From Paenibacillus alba (GTDB taxonomy: Bacteria; Bacillota; Bacilli; Paenibacillales; NBRC-103111): 64,000 nt of DNA. The notes under the pieces were generated by a model that was not told the origin of the DNA, ran no database searches, and saw only the letters and a program-made list of their open reading frames with translations. Shown here piece after piece: positions 8,514 to 18,099 of this stretch (its first letter is position 1; every line of letters begins with the position of its first letter). The position numbers and the translations under genes are program-made. Where the stretch lies: the NCBI RefSeq assembly GCF_013204855.1, contig NZ_JABMKZ010000017.1:62001-126000 (forward strand). The letters run 5' to 3'.

Positions 8514-9854
8514 TTACTGATTGCGCAGACGTAAATATTCGGATTTCATTTTATCGGAGAATTGCTGTGGAGAAACGGTTCCGGCTAACAGAGCCACACC
8601 CGTTTTGCACATGACATCCCACATCCCGTTCGGCAGGTACACCCGGTCAAAATAAGGGAATACGCGAACATTCTCAAATTGTTTGTAGTACTCCGAAAAT
8701 TCATGTTTCGACGCAATATTTTTCAGCCCGGAAGGCAGCTTCGTCGCATTGGCGATCTTGGACATATTGTCCGGCTTCGCAAAGAAGGCGATCAGTTTCT
8801 TGGATTCCGCCAAATGCTTGCCGTCTTTCCAAGCGCCCATCGTGTAGCGCTCGCCGCCGGAGAAGGATTGGCTGTCGCCATCCACCATAGACGTTAAAGG
8901 CGCAATGCCGATTTTGGCATTTTTATTATATTTGTAGACTTCATCTGCGAAGGAAGGCGCACCGAAGACGAAGGCTACCTTGCCTTGCGCGAACAGCTGA
9001 GGCATATCGCTGTATTTGGCCGTCAGCACATCCTTGTTGATGTAGCCTTTTTTGTTCATATCCTGCAGCTTTTGCGCAAGCGGTGTCCATTTGTTCCAGT
9101 CGAACGTACCGTCGAGCAGTGTTTTGGCATCATTCGTTGCCGGGCTGATGTACATAGAGGTCGCATAGAGATCGGAGAAGCCGCCGATCATCCCATTATC
9201 CACGCCAGACATGAAGAACGGTGTCACGGCGTTGTTGCTGGAGGTTTTGATCTTCTCGGCAGCCGCCATCAGTTCATCGAATGTTTTGGGCGGTTGAATG
9301 CTGTACTTTTCAAGAATTTCCGCATTATAGGAAATGCCGTCCTTCGCTTCACTCATAACGAGCGCTTCGACTTTGCCGTCTTTATCCGTAACGACCGGCT
9401 TAATCGTGTCCGTCATATCTTTGGCCCAAGGCTCATCGCGCAGGTCGGCCAAATATTTGCCATAACGGATAATGGCCCAGCCATGCGTATCGAAGACGTC
9501 CGGCAAATCATTTGCCGCCATTTTAACCTTCAGAATATTCTCGTATTCCGCACCTGGGAATTGAAATTCAACAGCAATGTTCGGATTTTCTTTCGTAAAA
9601 TCAGCAGCGATGCCTTTCATCATTTCTTGATTCGGCAGCTCTGTAATGGTGCTGTAGACGGTTAGCTTTAATTTATCCCCACTCGGTTTGGCATCAGGTG
9701 TCGTCGTTGTCGCTGCTGTTGTTGGTGCCGCCGTGCTCGTATTGCCTTTGTTGTCTGTCGTCGTCGTCCCTGAACTTGGTCTGCTGGAACAACCCATAAG
9801 GACAATAGAGATCGTCAAGATTACGGCCATAACACTTAAAAATGTTTTTTTCAT
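8514..9854 (-). CDS. Extracellular solute-binding lipoprotein, family 1 (sugar ABC importer)
   Basis: A 446-residue lipoprotein. The N-terminus has a Lys-rich start, a hydrophobic segment and a lipobox LMGC with the lipidated Cys at 22. A Thr/Ala/Pro-rich tether of about 35 residues follows, then an SBP_bac_1 fold (FTKENPNIAVEFQFPGAEYE, then KVKMAANDLPDVFDTHGWA, then the QGKVAFVFGAPSF segment). It captures an extracellular oligosaccharide for the two permeases downstream. ATG 9854 is chosen because GGGAGGA lies about 10 nt upstream; the frame is open for 24 more codons that read as 5' UTR. A near-consensus cre box lies about 92 bp upstream. Confidence 0.93.
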   Translation of the reverse strand: MKKTFLSVMAVILTISIVLMGCSSRPSSGTTTTDNKGNTSTAAPTTAATTTTPDAKPSGDKLKLTVYSTITELPNQEMMKGIAADFTKENPNIAVEFQFPGAEYENILKVKMAANDLPDVFDTHGWAIIRYGKYLADLRDEPWAKDMTDTIKPVVTDKDGKVEALVMSEAKDGISYNAEILEKYSIQPPKTFDELMAAAEKIKTSSNNAVTPFFMSGVDNGMIGGFSDLYATSMYISPATNDAKTLLDGTFDWNKWTPLAQKLQDMNKKGYINKDVLTAKYSDMPQLFAQGKVAFVFGAPSFADEVYKYNKNAKIGIAPLTSMVDGDSQSFSGGERYTMGAWKDGKHLAESKKLIAFFAKPDNMSKIANATKLPSGLKNIASKHEFSEYYKQFENVRVFPYFDRVYLPNGMWDVMCKTGVALLAGTVSPQQFSDKMKSEYLRLRNQ

Positions 9855-9945
9855 GTGCACGAATCCTCCCTTTTCATGAATCGACGTGATGATACTGACT
9901 GTATTAAAGTATACATTTTGTATCACATTCTAATCATATCAGGTT

Positions 9946-9960
9946 TGGTTGCGCTTACAA
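9946..9960 (-). promoter_or_regulatory. cre box (CcpA operator) upstream of the sugar-binding protein gene
   Basis: The minus strand reads TTGTAAGCGCAACCA, matching the cre consensus WTGNAARCGNWWWCA at 14 of 15 positions (one W is C). It lies 92 bp upstream of the binding-protein start, in the 178-bp gap after the GH4 gene. This implies carbon catabolite control of the importer and of the downstream two-component genes. A TATACT at about 9910 could be the -10 of the promoter. Confidence 0.7.
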
Positions 9961-10032
9961 GTGTAGTAAATCTCCGCTGGAAGCGCTATTTTTTATGCGA
10001 GCACATTCGCGCTGACAACGACCTGCTTATGC

Positions 10033-11355
10033 TTAGGAGAGCTGCTTGAATTGGGGGAGCCATGCTTGATTAGCTGCGAACATCTCATCGACCATTGCCT
10101 TGATTTCGGCTAGACTGAGCACTGCGGAAGTTAGAGGGTCAAAGCAAATCGCGTGAAATACGGAACGCGGGTCTCCCGTAAGCGCCCCTTGAACCGCCAG
10201 TTCCTCACAGCGTGCGCTTGTATTCACAAGCACAGCCAATTGGTCAGGGAGTGCGCCGACGTGAATCGGACTTAGACCTCCCCTAGAAGCAAGCACCGGT
10301 ACCTCCACACAGCAGCCTTCCGGTACATTATCAATTAGGCCGAAGTTCCGCACATTGCCGTTGAATTCAAATAAAGCGCCATCGCCAATCGTTGCGTTGA
10401 AAATATAGGAAGCATATTCCTCGCCCCGCTGGAGGTCGATTGGGCTATCCCGCCATGCCTCCATCTGCTGATGCCAGTTCCCGTGCAGCTTCTCGGCATA
10501 CGTAATGATTTCCCCATAACGGCCGGGATTCCAACCGGTACCATGAGTACAATATTTCTCAATCAAATCCGGACGCTTCCGGAACCAGGCATTATACTCC
10601 GAATTATGACCGCTGGATTCTGTCACATAATAGTCCAGATGTAAGAACATTTCATTGCGGACCTGTTCCTCATTGTAGATCTCAGGTCGTTTCGCAACCG
10701 CCTCTCTGATTAGAGGGTAGGCGTCTTTCCCCTTCCATTTGTAGTCCAAATAGAAGGCTTGATGATTAATCCCTGCGCATCGATAGGTGATCTCTTCCAT
10801 GGGAGCGCCAATCCAGCCGGCGAGCATAGCCGCCGTTCCTTGAACGCTATGGCACAAGCCCGTTACCTGAACTTTGCTTTCACTTTGCATCGCACGGACG
10901 AGCATGGCCATCGGATTCGAATAATTCAGGAAGATCGCTTCAGGGCAATAGCGCTCAATATCCCGGCAAATATCTAGCATCACAGGTACGGTGCGCAGAA
11001 AGCGAAATATGCCGGCTGGACCTCGGGTGTCGCCGATATTGATATCGACACCATATTTCTTCGGAATCTCAATATCCGTGCGCCAAATCGCCAGATCGCC
11101 AACCAGAATCGTGCAGACGACTCCGTGAGCACCTGTCAGCGCTTCCGCCCGATCAGTCGTTGCTTCTACTTGGGCTTGGTAAGCTCCAGCAGCAATAAGG
11201 TTATCCACAGCGGTCTTGGCAAAAGCCAGTCGCTCCGGATTTATATCCATTAACGCAATCGTGCAGTCTTCAAAGGCTGGAAATGTGAGCAAATCGCGAA
11301 CCAAATTTTTGGTAAAGACCAGGCTGCCTGCACCAATAAACGCAATCTTCTTCAT
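10033..11355 (-). CDS. Glycoside hydrolase family 4 enzyme, alpha-galactosidase (MelA)-like
   Basis: A 440-residue GH4 protein. These cytoplasmic enzymes use NAD+ and a divalent metal to cleave glycosides by oxidation at C3. Visible features: the Rossmann start [30 protein letters not shown], the NYSNPMAM motif, the metal-ligand segments LCHSVQGT (Cys) and [11 protein letters not shown] (His), and [20 protein letters not shown], which is typical of MelA-like members. Within GH4, alpha-galactosidase is the best fit. An alpha-glucosidase or uronidase activity cannot be excluded. It is the last gene of the catabolic string that begins with the metallo-hydrolase at 18.9 kb, and it would release the monosaccharide that the dehydrogenases then oxidise. 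Confidence 0.85.
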   Translation of the reverse strand: MKKIAFIGAGSLVFTKNLVRDLLTFPAFEDCTIALMDINPERLAFAKTAVDNLIAAGAYQAQVEATTDRAEALTGAHGVVCTILVGDLAIWRTDIEIPKKYGVDINIGDTRGPAGIFRFLRTVPVMLDICRDIERYCPEAIFLNYSNPMAMLVRAMQSESKVQVTGLCHSVQGTAAMLAGWIGAPMEEITYRCAGINHQAFYLDYKWKGKDAYPLIREAVAKRPEIYNEEQVRNEMFLHLDYYVTESSGHNSEYNAWFRKRPDLIEKYCTHGTGWNPGRYGEIITYAEKLHGNWHQQMEAWRDSPIDLQRGEEYASYIFNATIGDGALFEFNGNVRNFGLIDNVPEGCCVEVPVLASRGGLSPIHVGALPDQLAVLVNTSARCEELAVQGALTGDPRSVFHAICFDPLTSAVLSLAEIKAMVDEMFAANQAWLPQFKQLS

Positions 11356-11382
11356 AGGGTCTCACTCCTCATACCATAATCG

Positions 11383-12159
11383 TTACCGCAAGCTGATGCC
11401 GCCATCCACCGTTAATTGCTGCCCCGTAATTTGATCTGCGAAATCCGACGTCATGAAGATTACCGCTGAGGCGATGTCATCTCCGGTTTGCATTCTGCCC
11501 ATCGGCATCCGTGAAATGGCCTTCTCCAGCGAATCTCCGCCTTCTCCTGTTGCCGCCAAACGAGCCATCTCCCCATCCGAGGCCACCCAACCTGGGTGAA
11601 TACAATTCACTCTTACACCCTGCCTAGCAAGCGTACTGGCCAAATTCCGCGTCAGTGTGACGATTCCGCCCTTCGATATCGCATAAGCTAATGTATCCGG
11701 AGCACCCGAAGCTGCATGCAGCGAGCCAATATTGACGATACTCCCACCGCCTCTGCGGATCATACCGGGAACCGCTGCTTGGCACATTAAATAAGCACCC
11801 TTCAGGTTAATGTCCATCACACGGTCCCAGAACGCCTCATCTGTCTCGGCCAAACGGGCGCGCGGGAAAATGCCGGCATTATTAACCAAAATGTCCAGCC
11901 CGCCGAATTCCTGCTCTGCGTAGGCCACCGTCTTCGCGACCTCGCTCCCCCTCGACACATCACATCGGATGAACCGCGCCAAGCGACCCGATTGACGCCA
12001 CCCCGCAGCTGCCGCTTCGCCCTGTTCATCCACATCGGCGAGAACCACATTCGCGCCATAACTGCCAAATTGCTCCGCAATAGCGGCACCGATGCCCTTC
12101 GCCGCGCCCGTCACGAGCACCGTTTTGCCGGCAAAGTTAAAGCTAGCCTTCTCCCTCAT
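11383..12159 (-). CDS. SDR-family dehydrogenase (first of three in the island)
   Basis: A 258-residue classical short-chain dehydrogenase. The cofactor motif TGAAKGIG is near residues 18-25, and DVDEQGE after beta-2 favours NAD(H). NNAG is at about 92, the catalytic Ser lies in NIGSLHAASG, and the YAISK catalytic Tyr/Lys motif follows. GQQLTVDGG closes the fold. It is preceded by GAGGAGG. Neighbours point to oxidation of a sugar or sugar acid; the substrate is unknown. It shares only family-level similarity with the other two SDRs, so the three are probably not redundant copies. Confidence 0.88.
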   Translation of the reverse strand: MREKASFNFAGKTVLVTGAAKGIGAAIAEQFGSYGANVVLADVDEQGEAAAAGWRQSGRLARFIRCDVSRGSEVAKTVAYAEQEFGGLDILVNNAGIFPRARLAETDEAFWDRVMDINLKGAYLMCQAAVPGMIRRGGGSIVNIGSLHAASGAPDTLAYAISKGGIVTLTRNLASTLARQGVRVNCIHPGWVASDGEMARLAATGEGGDSLEKAISRMPMGRMQTGDDIASAVIFMTSDFADQITGQQLTVDGGISLR

Positions 12160-12184
12160 CGTGCAGCCTCCTCATCGCTTGACA

Positions 12185-12994
12185 CTAGAACTCATAAGCT
12201 CCTTCGCTTGCTGCTTTCTCATAGGCAATTCGCGGTATTTGCGTAGCCAGCTTCCCGCCGCTGATATCGATCATCGTACCGGTAATGTACCCCGCAAAGT
12301 CAGAAGCCAGGAAGCAGATCAAATGGGCAACATCGTCCTTCTTGCCCCAATGGCGGAACGTCAACGTATCCAAGAGCCGCTGCTGCTGAGGTTCCTGCAA
12401 ATCGGCGAAATGGTTCATATCCGTTGGAATCATGCCGGGCGCATAGCAGTTGACCGCAATGTTCCACGGTCCGAGTTCTCCGGCGAGCACGCGTGTGAAC
12501 TGCTCCACACCGGCCTTTGACGAAGCATAGGCTGCGCTCCCATAGCTCGGAACGATAGCGGCGAAGGAGGCTGCATTGATGATGCGTCCCGATTTTTGCC
12601 GTTTCATCACGGGAGCGACCGCTTTGCACATCAGGAAGGTGCCTTTCAGATTAATATCGAAATTCAAGTCCCACACCTCTTCCGCCAGCACATCAATCGG
12701 GGCTCCGCCCGCAACACCGGCGTTGTTGACGAGAATATCGATTCGTCCATACTTTTCTACAATCTGATCGATCACTTGCTGAATTTGCACTGCGCTGCGC
12801 ACATCACAAAGATACTGGCTGCCTCGATAGCCGTTCAACGCAAATTCGCTGCCTACAGCTGCCAGCAAATCCTCCTGAATATCCGTTATCACCGTAATAA
12901 CGCCTTCTTGCGCCAGCGTTAGAGCAATTTCCCTGCCAATTCCTCTTCCCGCTCCAGTTACAATAGCCACTTTCCCCGATAGATCAATGTTCAC
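12185..12994 (-). CDS. SDR-family dehydrogenase (second of three)
   Basis: A 269-residue classical SDR: TGAGRGIG cofactor loop, TDIQ at the end of beta-2 (acidic, suggesting NAD), NNAGVAGG, Ser in NAASFAAI, the YASSK active-site motif and ITGTMIDISGG near the C-terminus. The family includes sugar and polyol dehydrogenases and gluconate 5-dehydrogenases. It sits 25 bp upstream of the preceding SDR in the transcribed order and 15 bp after the TIM-barrel gene, so it is part of the same operon. The exact substrate cannot be read from the sequence. Confidence 0.88.
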   Translation of the reverse strand: MNIDLSGKVAIVTGAGRGIGREIALTLAQEGVITVITDIQEDLLAAVGSEFALNGYRGSQYLCDVRSAVQIQQVIDQIVEKYGRIDILVNNAGVAGGAPIDVLAEEVWDLNFDINLKGTFLMCKAVAPVMKRQKSGRIINAASFAAIVPSYGSAAYASSKAGVEQFTRVLAGELGPWNIAVNCYAPGMIPTDMNHFADLQEPQQQRLLDTLTFRHWGKKDDVAHLICFLASDFAGYITGTMIDISGGKLATQIPRIAYEKAASEGAYEF

Positions 12995-13009
12995 GCCGTC
13001 CCTCTCCTC

Positions 13010-14005
13010 TCAGCTTCCGACTCGTTTCTGAGCGCTCGCGCGCGCCTCCACTACACCTCGCATATAGGCCACACTCGTTAGTAATTGCCGCTGCTCGTAT
13101 GCGATGATGTCATCTTCCGGTGCACCCTTTTCATAAGGAGTCCGCCAATCCCCGACTGGTCTAGCATTGGCATTCACAAAACGCAGAACCCCAGCTAACT
13201 GAGCCGCCGAGCGAAGCGGATATTCCGGCCAGTAGTCCTCGCAGAGCACTCTCGTGTGCCTAGCTTCCAAAGCTCCAAGCTCCATCGACATATTCACTTC
13301 TGGACAGTAAGACTCAAAGATGTGAAACAGTGCCGGAAAATCAACCACACCCTGCCCCAGCGGGCAGCGCACGAGCCGGTATCCTTCGTCGCTCAGGTGG
13401 GTCCAATAATCCTTGAGATGCACATGCTTCAGGTGAGGCGCGATCCTTCTTGCGAACGAAACCGGCTCCTCCGCCGTTGCCAGTGGGTTGCCTGTGTCGA
13501 GCGTAATCCCGAAGCTCGGAGAATTAATCTCTTCGCAGAGCCATAACAGCTCCTCAGATGCCAAATCCTGATGATTTTCTACCGCTAGCGTAACCCCAGC
13601 TTTCTCTGCGGCCTGCGCCGCTTCACCAAGTCCGGACAAGACCTCGTCCAAGAAAGATGTCCAGCGTCCAGCCAGCTTGCGCCGATCACCGCCAAAGTCA
13701 GCCCCGCCTACAACCGTGCGGACGATCGGAGCTCCCAGCTGCAGCGCAGCTTCGAAAGCTTGAGAGAGCGGCTTCGGATCATAACCGCCGGAAGCCACGA
13801 CCAGATATTGGCCGCTTTCCCGTGCTCGGAGAGCCAACGATCCGATATTCTCGCCTTCCAGCAGCGAAATCGGCAGCTCAATCCCTTGAAGGCCAAGTTC
13901 AGCGGCCTGCTCCAAAAGCTGCGACGCCGTAATGCGCCTGCGGGTAGATTGTGGATGAATGCCCATCATAAACGTAGTGCCATAGACAGCAAGACCGAGT
14001 TTCAT
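13010..14005 (-). CDS. Sugar isomerase/epimerase-like TIM-barrel protein (AP-endonuclease 2 superfamily)
   Basis: A 331-residue member of the xylose-isomerase-like TIM barrel superfamily. Metal-site landmarks are VAVENHQD (Glu), ITLDTGNPL (Asp), HLKHVHLKDYW (His/Asp-type strand) and a terminal MELGALE (Glu), which match the usual four-ligand pattern. Such proteins isomerise or epimerise keto-sugars, or act as dehydratases or lyases in inositol and keto-glycoside pathways. Placement among three SDRs, an enolase-superfamily dehydratase and a zinc dehydrogenase suggests it reshuffles an oxidised sugar. The C-terminal about 60 residues extend beyond the barrel. The specific reaction is unknown. 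Confidence 0.8.
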   Translation of the reverse strand: MKLGLAVYGTTFMMGIHPQSTRRRITASQLLEQAAELGLQGIELPISLLEGENIGSLALRARESGQYLVVASGGYDPKPLSQAFEAALQLGAPIVRTVVGGADFGGDRRKLAGRWTSFLDEVLSGLGEAAQAAEKAGVTLAVENHQDLASEELLWLCEEINSPSFGITLDTGNPLATAEEPVSFARRIAPHLKHVHLKDYWTHLSDEGYRLVRCPLGQGVVDFPALFHIFESYCPEVNMSMELGALEARHTRVLCEDYWPEYPLRSAAQLAGVLRFVNANARPVGDWRTPYEKGAPEDDIIAYEQRQLLTSVAYMRGVVEARASAQKRVGS

Positions 14006-14055
14006 GATCGCTCACCTTTTCCTCATTAGTCTTCCGTTTGGATAAAACCCTTGCT

Positions 14056-14823
14056 CTACTTCGCTGTCCAGCCGCCATCCACAACCATCGAAGCCCCTGT
14101 CATGAAGCTCGAGGCCTCCGACGCCAAATAGATCACCGCGCCGATAATCTCCTCCGGCTTCCCCCACCGGCCGAGCGCGATATTGTCCACGAAAAACCGG
14201 TTCGCCTCGGGATTGTTCATCACGACCGTATTCAGCTCCGTTGCAATCGGTCCCGGGCATAACGCGTTCACCGTAATGTTATAAGAGGCCCATTCCAAAG
14301 CGAGAACCTTGGTGAGCTGAATCAAACCGCCTTTGCTGGAACAATATGCGCCTCTTTCCGGCAGCGCAATGCTGCCCAGCATGGAGGACATATTGATCAC
14401 TCTGCCATATCGCTGGTTCTTCATCGTTTTGGCGACCGCACGGGCGCAAAGAAAAGGCGCTTTCAAATTTGTATTCTGCACCAGGTCCCAGCTGGCTTCA
14501 TCGAAATCCTCAATCGGCTTGCGGACATTCACACCCGCATTATTGATCAAAATATCAATTCGCCCGAACGCCTCCACAGCCGAAGCCACCATCGCATCAA
14601 CCTGCTCGGCGATCGTAACGTCAACGGCCAAGCCAAGCGCGCGCCGCCCCGTTGACTGTGCGATGGCCTGAGCCGAGGCTTCGGCCTTCTCCTTCTCGCG
14701 GCTAGTTACGATCACATCAGCCCCCGCTTCGGCCAAAGCTTGCGCCATCACAAGCCCCAGTCCCCGTGTTCCGCCCGTAATTAAAGCGACACGGCCATCC
14801 AATCGAAACAGCTCCAGACTCAT
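14056..14823 (-). CDS. SDR-family dehydrogenase, gluconate 5-dehydrogenase/KduD-like (third of three)
   Basis: A 255-residue SDR starting MSLELFRLDGRVALITGGTRGLG, a layout typical of gluconate 5-dehydrogenase and 2-deoxy-gluconate 3-dehydrogenase relatives. TSREKEK after beta-2 is basic, which usually favours NADP(H), unlike the other two SDRs. NNAGVNVRKP, the Ser in NMSSMLGS, the YCSSK active-site motif and MVVDGG follow. Its start overlaps the stop of the zinc dehydrogenase gene by 4 bp, implying translational coupling and perhaps consecutive steps. The substrate is inferred to be a sugar acid. Confidence 0.87.
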   Translation of the reverse strand: MSLELFRLDGRVALITGGTRGLGLVMAQALAEAGADVIVTSREKEKAEASAQAIAQSTGRRALGLAVDVTIAEQVDAMVASAVEAFGRIDILINNAGVNVRKPIEDFDEASWDLVQNTNLKAPFLCARAVAKTMKNQRYGRVINMSSMLGSIALPERGAYCSSKGGLIQLTKVLALEWASYNITVNALCPGPIATELNTVVMNNPEANRFFVDNIALGRWGKPEEIIGAVIYLASEASSFMTGASMVVDGGWTAK

Positions 14824-15836
14824 GGCGCAGCTTCCCCCTTCTCGTGATCAAGCGTTAAAAGAATTTTGGCTATATTCCCGGGGTTCTGGATGAGCCGTTC
14901 GAAACAAGCACCCCCTGTTTCTAGTGGAGCCAGAAGTGTCCAAGGCGACAGGCTGACACGTCCTTCGCTAATCCACTGCAGCGCCGTCTCAAAGTCGTCG
15001 GAATGATACGCGAATGCGCCCATCAGCTGAATCTCGCTGCGAATGATCATATTAATCGGGAGGCTGCTTTTCTCTTCGTGCAACCCTGTCAATACAACGC
15101 GCCCGCCGGGACGCACCGACTCTACGCATAATTGGCGGGTTATCTCCATACCGACAGCATCAATTGCAGCATCGAACATACTCTTCTCCTCTGAACGGAG
15201 AGTATCCAGACGAGTGGACGTTACCGCGCCCAGTTCCTTGGCAATCTCCAGCCGCTGCTCGTTGATGTCGATAAGCACGATGTGCTGCAAGCCGTAGACC
15301 TTGGCTGCTTGGAGTGCCAAAAGCCCAATGGGTCCCCCGCCCATGATCAAAAGACGATCCGTTGGCAGCGTTTTCAAAAGCTTGCAAATATGCACCGCGC
15401 AGGCGAACGGCTCCGTAAAAGCGCCCTCTTCGAAGCTCACATGATCCTCGAGCGCATAGACATTCCGCTCCGCGACAGCCACATATTCGGCGAAGGCGCC
15501 CGGTCGATGCGCTCCGAGCAATTGGCGCTCTGCGCACAGCTGAGCGGCTCCCGTCCGGCAGGCGCGGCAGCGCCCGCAGGACAGCAGCGGGTTCGCCGTC
15601 ACGCGGTCCCCTCGGCGGAACCGGGTGCTTCCTGCTTGCTCGACGATCCCAGCGAATTCATGCCCCATAATGAGCGGCGGCTTGCGCAGGGAATTATGGC
15701 CCAAATACCCGCTCAGCTCGGAGCCGCAGATGCCCACCCGCTCAACACGAATAAGCACCTCATCTGGCCCCAGAGACGGAAGATCTACCTCGCGCAGGTT
15801 CATGCTGCTAGGTCCTTCATAAACTAAGGCTTTCAT
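14820..15836 (-). CDS. Zinc-dependent medium-chain alcohol/polyol dehydrogenase
   Basis: A 338-residue MDR dehydrogenase. The catalytic zinc site is CGSELSGY (Cys) and GHEFAG (His/Glu). The structural zinc is carried by the CGRCRACRTG...C cluster at about residues 90-110. The Rossmann loop is IMGGGPIGLLALQ with IDINEQRLE after it, indicating NAD. The family includes galactitol-1-phosphate, sorbitol and L-threonine dehydrogenases. The sequence fits a polyol or sugar-acid dehydrogenase best. It overlaps the downstream SDR by 4 bp and follows the dehydratase gene by 71 bp. Confidence 0.88.
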   Translation of the reverse strand: MKALVYEGPSSMNLREVDLPSLGPDEVLIRVERVGICGSELSGYLGHNSLRKPPLIMGHEFAGIVEQAGSTRFRRGDRVTANPLLSCGRCRACRTGAAQLCAERQLLGAHRPGAFAEYVAVAERNVYALEDHVSFEEGAFTEPFACAVHICKLLKTLPTDRLLIMGGGPIGLLALQAAKVYGLQHIVLIDINEQRLEIAKELGAVTSTRLDTLRSEEKSMFDAAIDAVGMEITRQLCVESVRPGGRVVLTGLHEEKSSLPINMIIRSEIQLMGAFAYHSDDFETALQWISEGRVSLSPWTLLAPLETGGACFERLIQNPGNIAKILLTLDHEKGEAAP

Positions 15837-15907
15837 GGATGAACACCTCCCTATATTGTCTTGCGAATCATGGCAAGGTCACACGCAAAATCGGGAATGC
15901 GGCAGGC

Positions 15908-17056
15908 CTACTCGTTCTTCAATCGCTTTTCCCAGCCTTGCTTGAATAATGGAATCCAGTGACCCGGATCGTACGGATGTTTCGCCATCTCTTCCAAGTT
16001 CAATTCAATGCCCAGACCATGCCCCTCCGGCGGACGAAGATAACCCTGTTCCACCTTCAGCGGCGGCATCAGCAGCTGCTCTTCCCACGGCTCATTAAAT
16101 TCATCGAAAATTTCATGGATGAAGAAATTCGGTGTCGCCATGTTCAGATGCGCGCAGACGACCGAACATATCGGCCCCTGCGCACTATGCGGGGCTGTTA
16201 CCCCATTATGCGCATGCACCATGCCGCAAATCTGCTTCGATGCCGAGATGCCGAGATACTGCGGTTCCAGCTGTATGATATGAACCGCATCATGCTTCAG
16301 CAGCTCCGCGAACTGCTCGCGGTTGTAGTAATCTTCCCCGCAGGCGATCGGGACAGGACTGCGCTTCGCCACCTCTACCATGGAGGAGATTCGCTGCGGC
16401 GGCACTGGCGCCTCGAACCAGGTCGGCTTGTAAGGCAGCATCGCATCCGCGAATTGCAAAGCCGTATGCACGCTGAAGCGGTTATGTCCTTCGATGAGGA
16501 TATCGACATCGGGACCAACGGCTTCACGAACGGCAGCAATAATTTCTAGGCTAGCCTGAAATTCGTTTCTTTCCACGGTGCGCCAAGCGTTGCCGAAGGG
16601 ATCGAACTTCAACGCCGTGTAGCCTCTGGCCACGACCTCCTTCGCTTTATCGTGAAAGCTTTGCGGCTCACGAGGCCCACGGTACCAGCCATTAGCGTAG
16701 CAGCGCAGCTTCTCGTGACATTTGCCGCCAAGCAGCTTATAGAGAGGCTGCTCCGCCAATTTGCCGATGATATCCCAGCAAGCGGTTTCAATAGCCGCCA
16801 AGGCTGAGCCTTGAATTTGGCCGCCATCCGAGTACACATCCCGCGTCATCTTCAAGGAGATTGTCTCCACGTCATGCACATCCATCCCGATGTACAAATG
16901 CTTCAACTCATGAATCGCCGCTTCCACCGTTTTGGCGAAGCCATTCAACGTCCCTTCGCCAATTCCGCAGATCCCTTCCTTCGTATGCAATTTAACGAAC
17001 AGCCAATTCTTCCATGAATTCCCTACAATGAACGTCTCTACATTTGAAATGATCAT
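15908..17056 (-). CDS. Enolase-superfamily sugar-acid dehydratase (mandelate racemase / galactonate dehydratase-like)
   Basis: A 382-residue member of the mandelate racemase/muconate lactonizing group. The three acidic Mg ligands are recognisable at the ends of strands: ILIEGHNR, WFEAPVPP and ACGEDYYN. The E-x-H pair and the late PHSAQGP (His general base) resemble D-galactonate dehydratase rather than the lysine-only cycloisomerases. ALKFDPFG occupies the usual K-x-K strand, with the second Lys replaced. The likely reaction is dehydration of an aldonic or uronic acid to a 2-keto-3-deoxy acid. Position after the ROK kinase and before dehydrogenases supports a sugar-acid pathway. Confidence 0.85.
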   Translation of the reverse strand: MIISNVETFIVGNSWKNWLFVKLHTKEGICGIGEGTLNGFAKTVEAAIHELKHLYIGMDVHDVETISLKMTRDVYSDGGQIQGSALAAIETACWDIIGKLAEQPLYKLLGGKCHEKLRCYANGWYRGPREPQSFHDKAKEVVARGYTALKFDPFGNAWRTVERNEFQASLEIIAAVREAVGPDVDILIEGHNRFSVHTALQFADAMLPYKPTWFEAPVPPQRISSMVEVAKRSPVPIACGEDYYNREQFAELLKHDAVHIIQLEPQYLGISASKQICGMVHAHNGVTAPHSAQGPICSVVCAHLNMATPNFFIHEIFDEFNEPWEEQLLMPPLKVEQGYLRPPEGHGLGIELNLEEMAKHPYDPGHWIPLFKQGWEKRLKNE

Positions 17057-17113
17057 GTTGTTGCCTGCCCTTCATTCATTTTAGATTCAAACTACTCATC
17101 TTGAGCCTGTGTC

Positions 17114-18082
17114 TCATCCATTAGCTTCACTTCTCAGCTTGGCATAAGCTGCTGCGCCTATCATCCCGGCCCTCACGCCTAGCTCCGCCTGAATGATCTG
17201 GCATGCACTCGATGACAGCCTCAAAGCATGAGCACCTACCGTTTCTCTCACCGGATTCAATAACCGATCCCCCGCCGCAGACATCCCACCGCCTACGATA
17301 ACCACTTGTGGATTCAACAAATTAATCACGCTGCTTAAGCCAAATCCTAGAATCTGGCCCGTCTCCTGCATGACCCTTTTCGCTAAAACGTCTCCGTGAT
17401 CATACGCATCTGAAATCATAGCCGCCGTTATGCGCGCCAGATCCCCGCCCGTCCAATCTTGAATGATACTGGTGAAGCCTTGCGCCAGCTGATCCGTGAA
17501 GGTCCGAACCATCCCGATGGCAGAGGCATATCTGCCTAGACAGCCTGAACTGCCGCAGCGACACGGACGACCTTCCCTAAACATATTCATATGGCCTATT
17601 TCCCCAGCACTGGACGTTGTGCCATACACCATTTTGCCATCCTGGATAATGCCTGATCCTAAACCGGTGCCCAGCGTAATGAGCACAACATGCTTGTAGC
17701 CTCTTCCAGCACCAAACAGCCACTCGCCATACAGATTCACACGCACATCATTGTCGATGTAAATCGGAAAGTGGAAATCAGTCTTCAACATCTCCACCAC
17801 GGGAACATGATCCCACTCTGGGAAATTCGGCGAAAAGATTGACAGCCCTAGCTCAGGATCAAGAAGCCCTGGAATGCCAACCCCCATACTGAGAATTGCC
17901 TCTTGCGCAATCCCGGCCTGCTGCAGCATGTCATGAACGATCTTCTTGATCTTGCTGATCACCTCATCAGGTCCTAACTCAGCTTCAGTCGGATCACTTC
18001 TTTCCTGTATCACTGCGAATTCTGCATTAAAAACAGCCGCTTTGATTCGGGTCCCACCCAGATCTACACCAATCCGATACAT
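17114..18082 (-). CDS. ROK-family sugar kinase
   Basis: A 322-residue ROK protein without an N-terminal DNA-binding domain, hence a kinase rather than a repressor. It starts MYRIGVDLGGTRIKAA (phosphate-binding motif). It carries the catalytic Asp in YIDNDVRVNLYGE, EIGHM, the zinc-type cluster CRCGSSGCLG and VIVGGGMSAAGD. It probably phosphorylates glucose, galactose or a keto-deoxy sugar acid released in this pathway. ATG 18082 is chosen over an upstream in-frame extension because an AAAGGAATGG site precedes it. The start also falls 17 bp after the stop of the upstream metallo-hydrolase gene. Confidence 0.88.
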   Translation of the reverse strand: MYRIGVDLGGTRIKAAVFNAEFAVIQERSDPTEAELGPDEVISKIKKIVHDMLQQAGIAQEAILSMGVGIPGLLDPELGLSIFSPNFPEWDHVPVVEMLKTDFHFPIYIDNDVRVNLYGEWLFGAGRGYKHVVLITLGTGLGSGIIQDGKMVYGTTSSAGEIGHMNMFREGRPCRCGSSGCLGRYASAIGMVRTFTDQLAQGFTSIIQDWTGGDLARITAAMISDAYDHGDVLAKRVMQETGQILGFGLSSVINLLNPQVVIVGGGMSAAGDRLLNPVRETVGAHALRLSSSACQIIQAELGVRAGMIGAAAYAKLRSEANG

Positions 18083-18099
18083 GTCCACGCCATTCCTTT

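Noticed and set aside
8985-9665. 226-codon plus-strand frame opposite the sugar-binding protein
   Set aside because: Antisense to a clear SBP_bac_1 gene; no ribosome site or family features.
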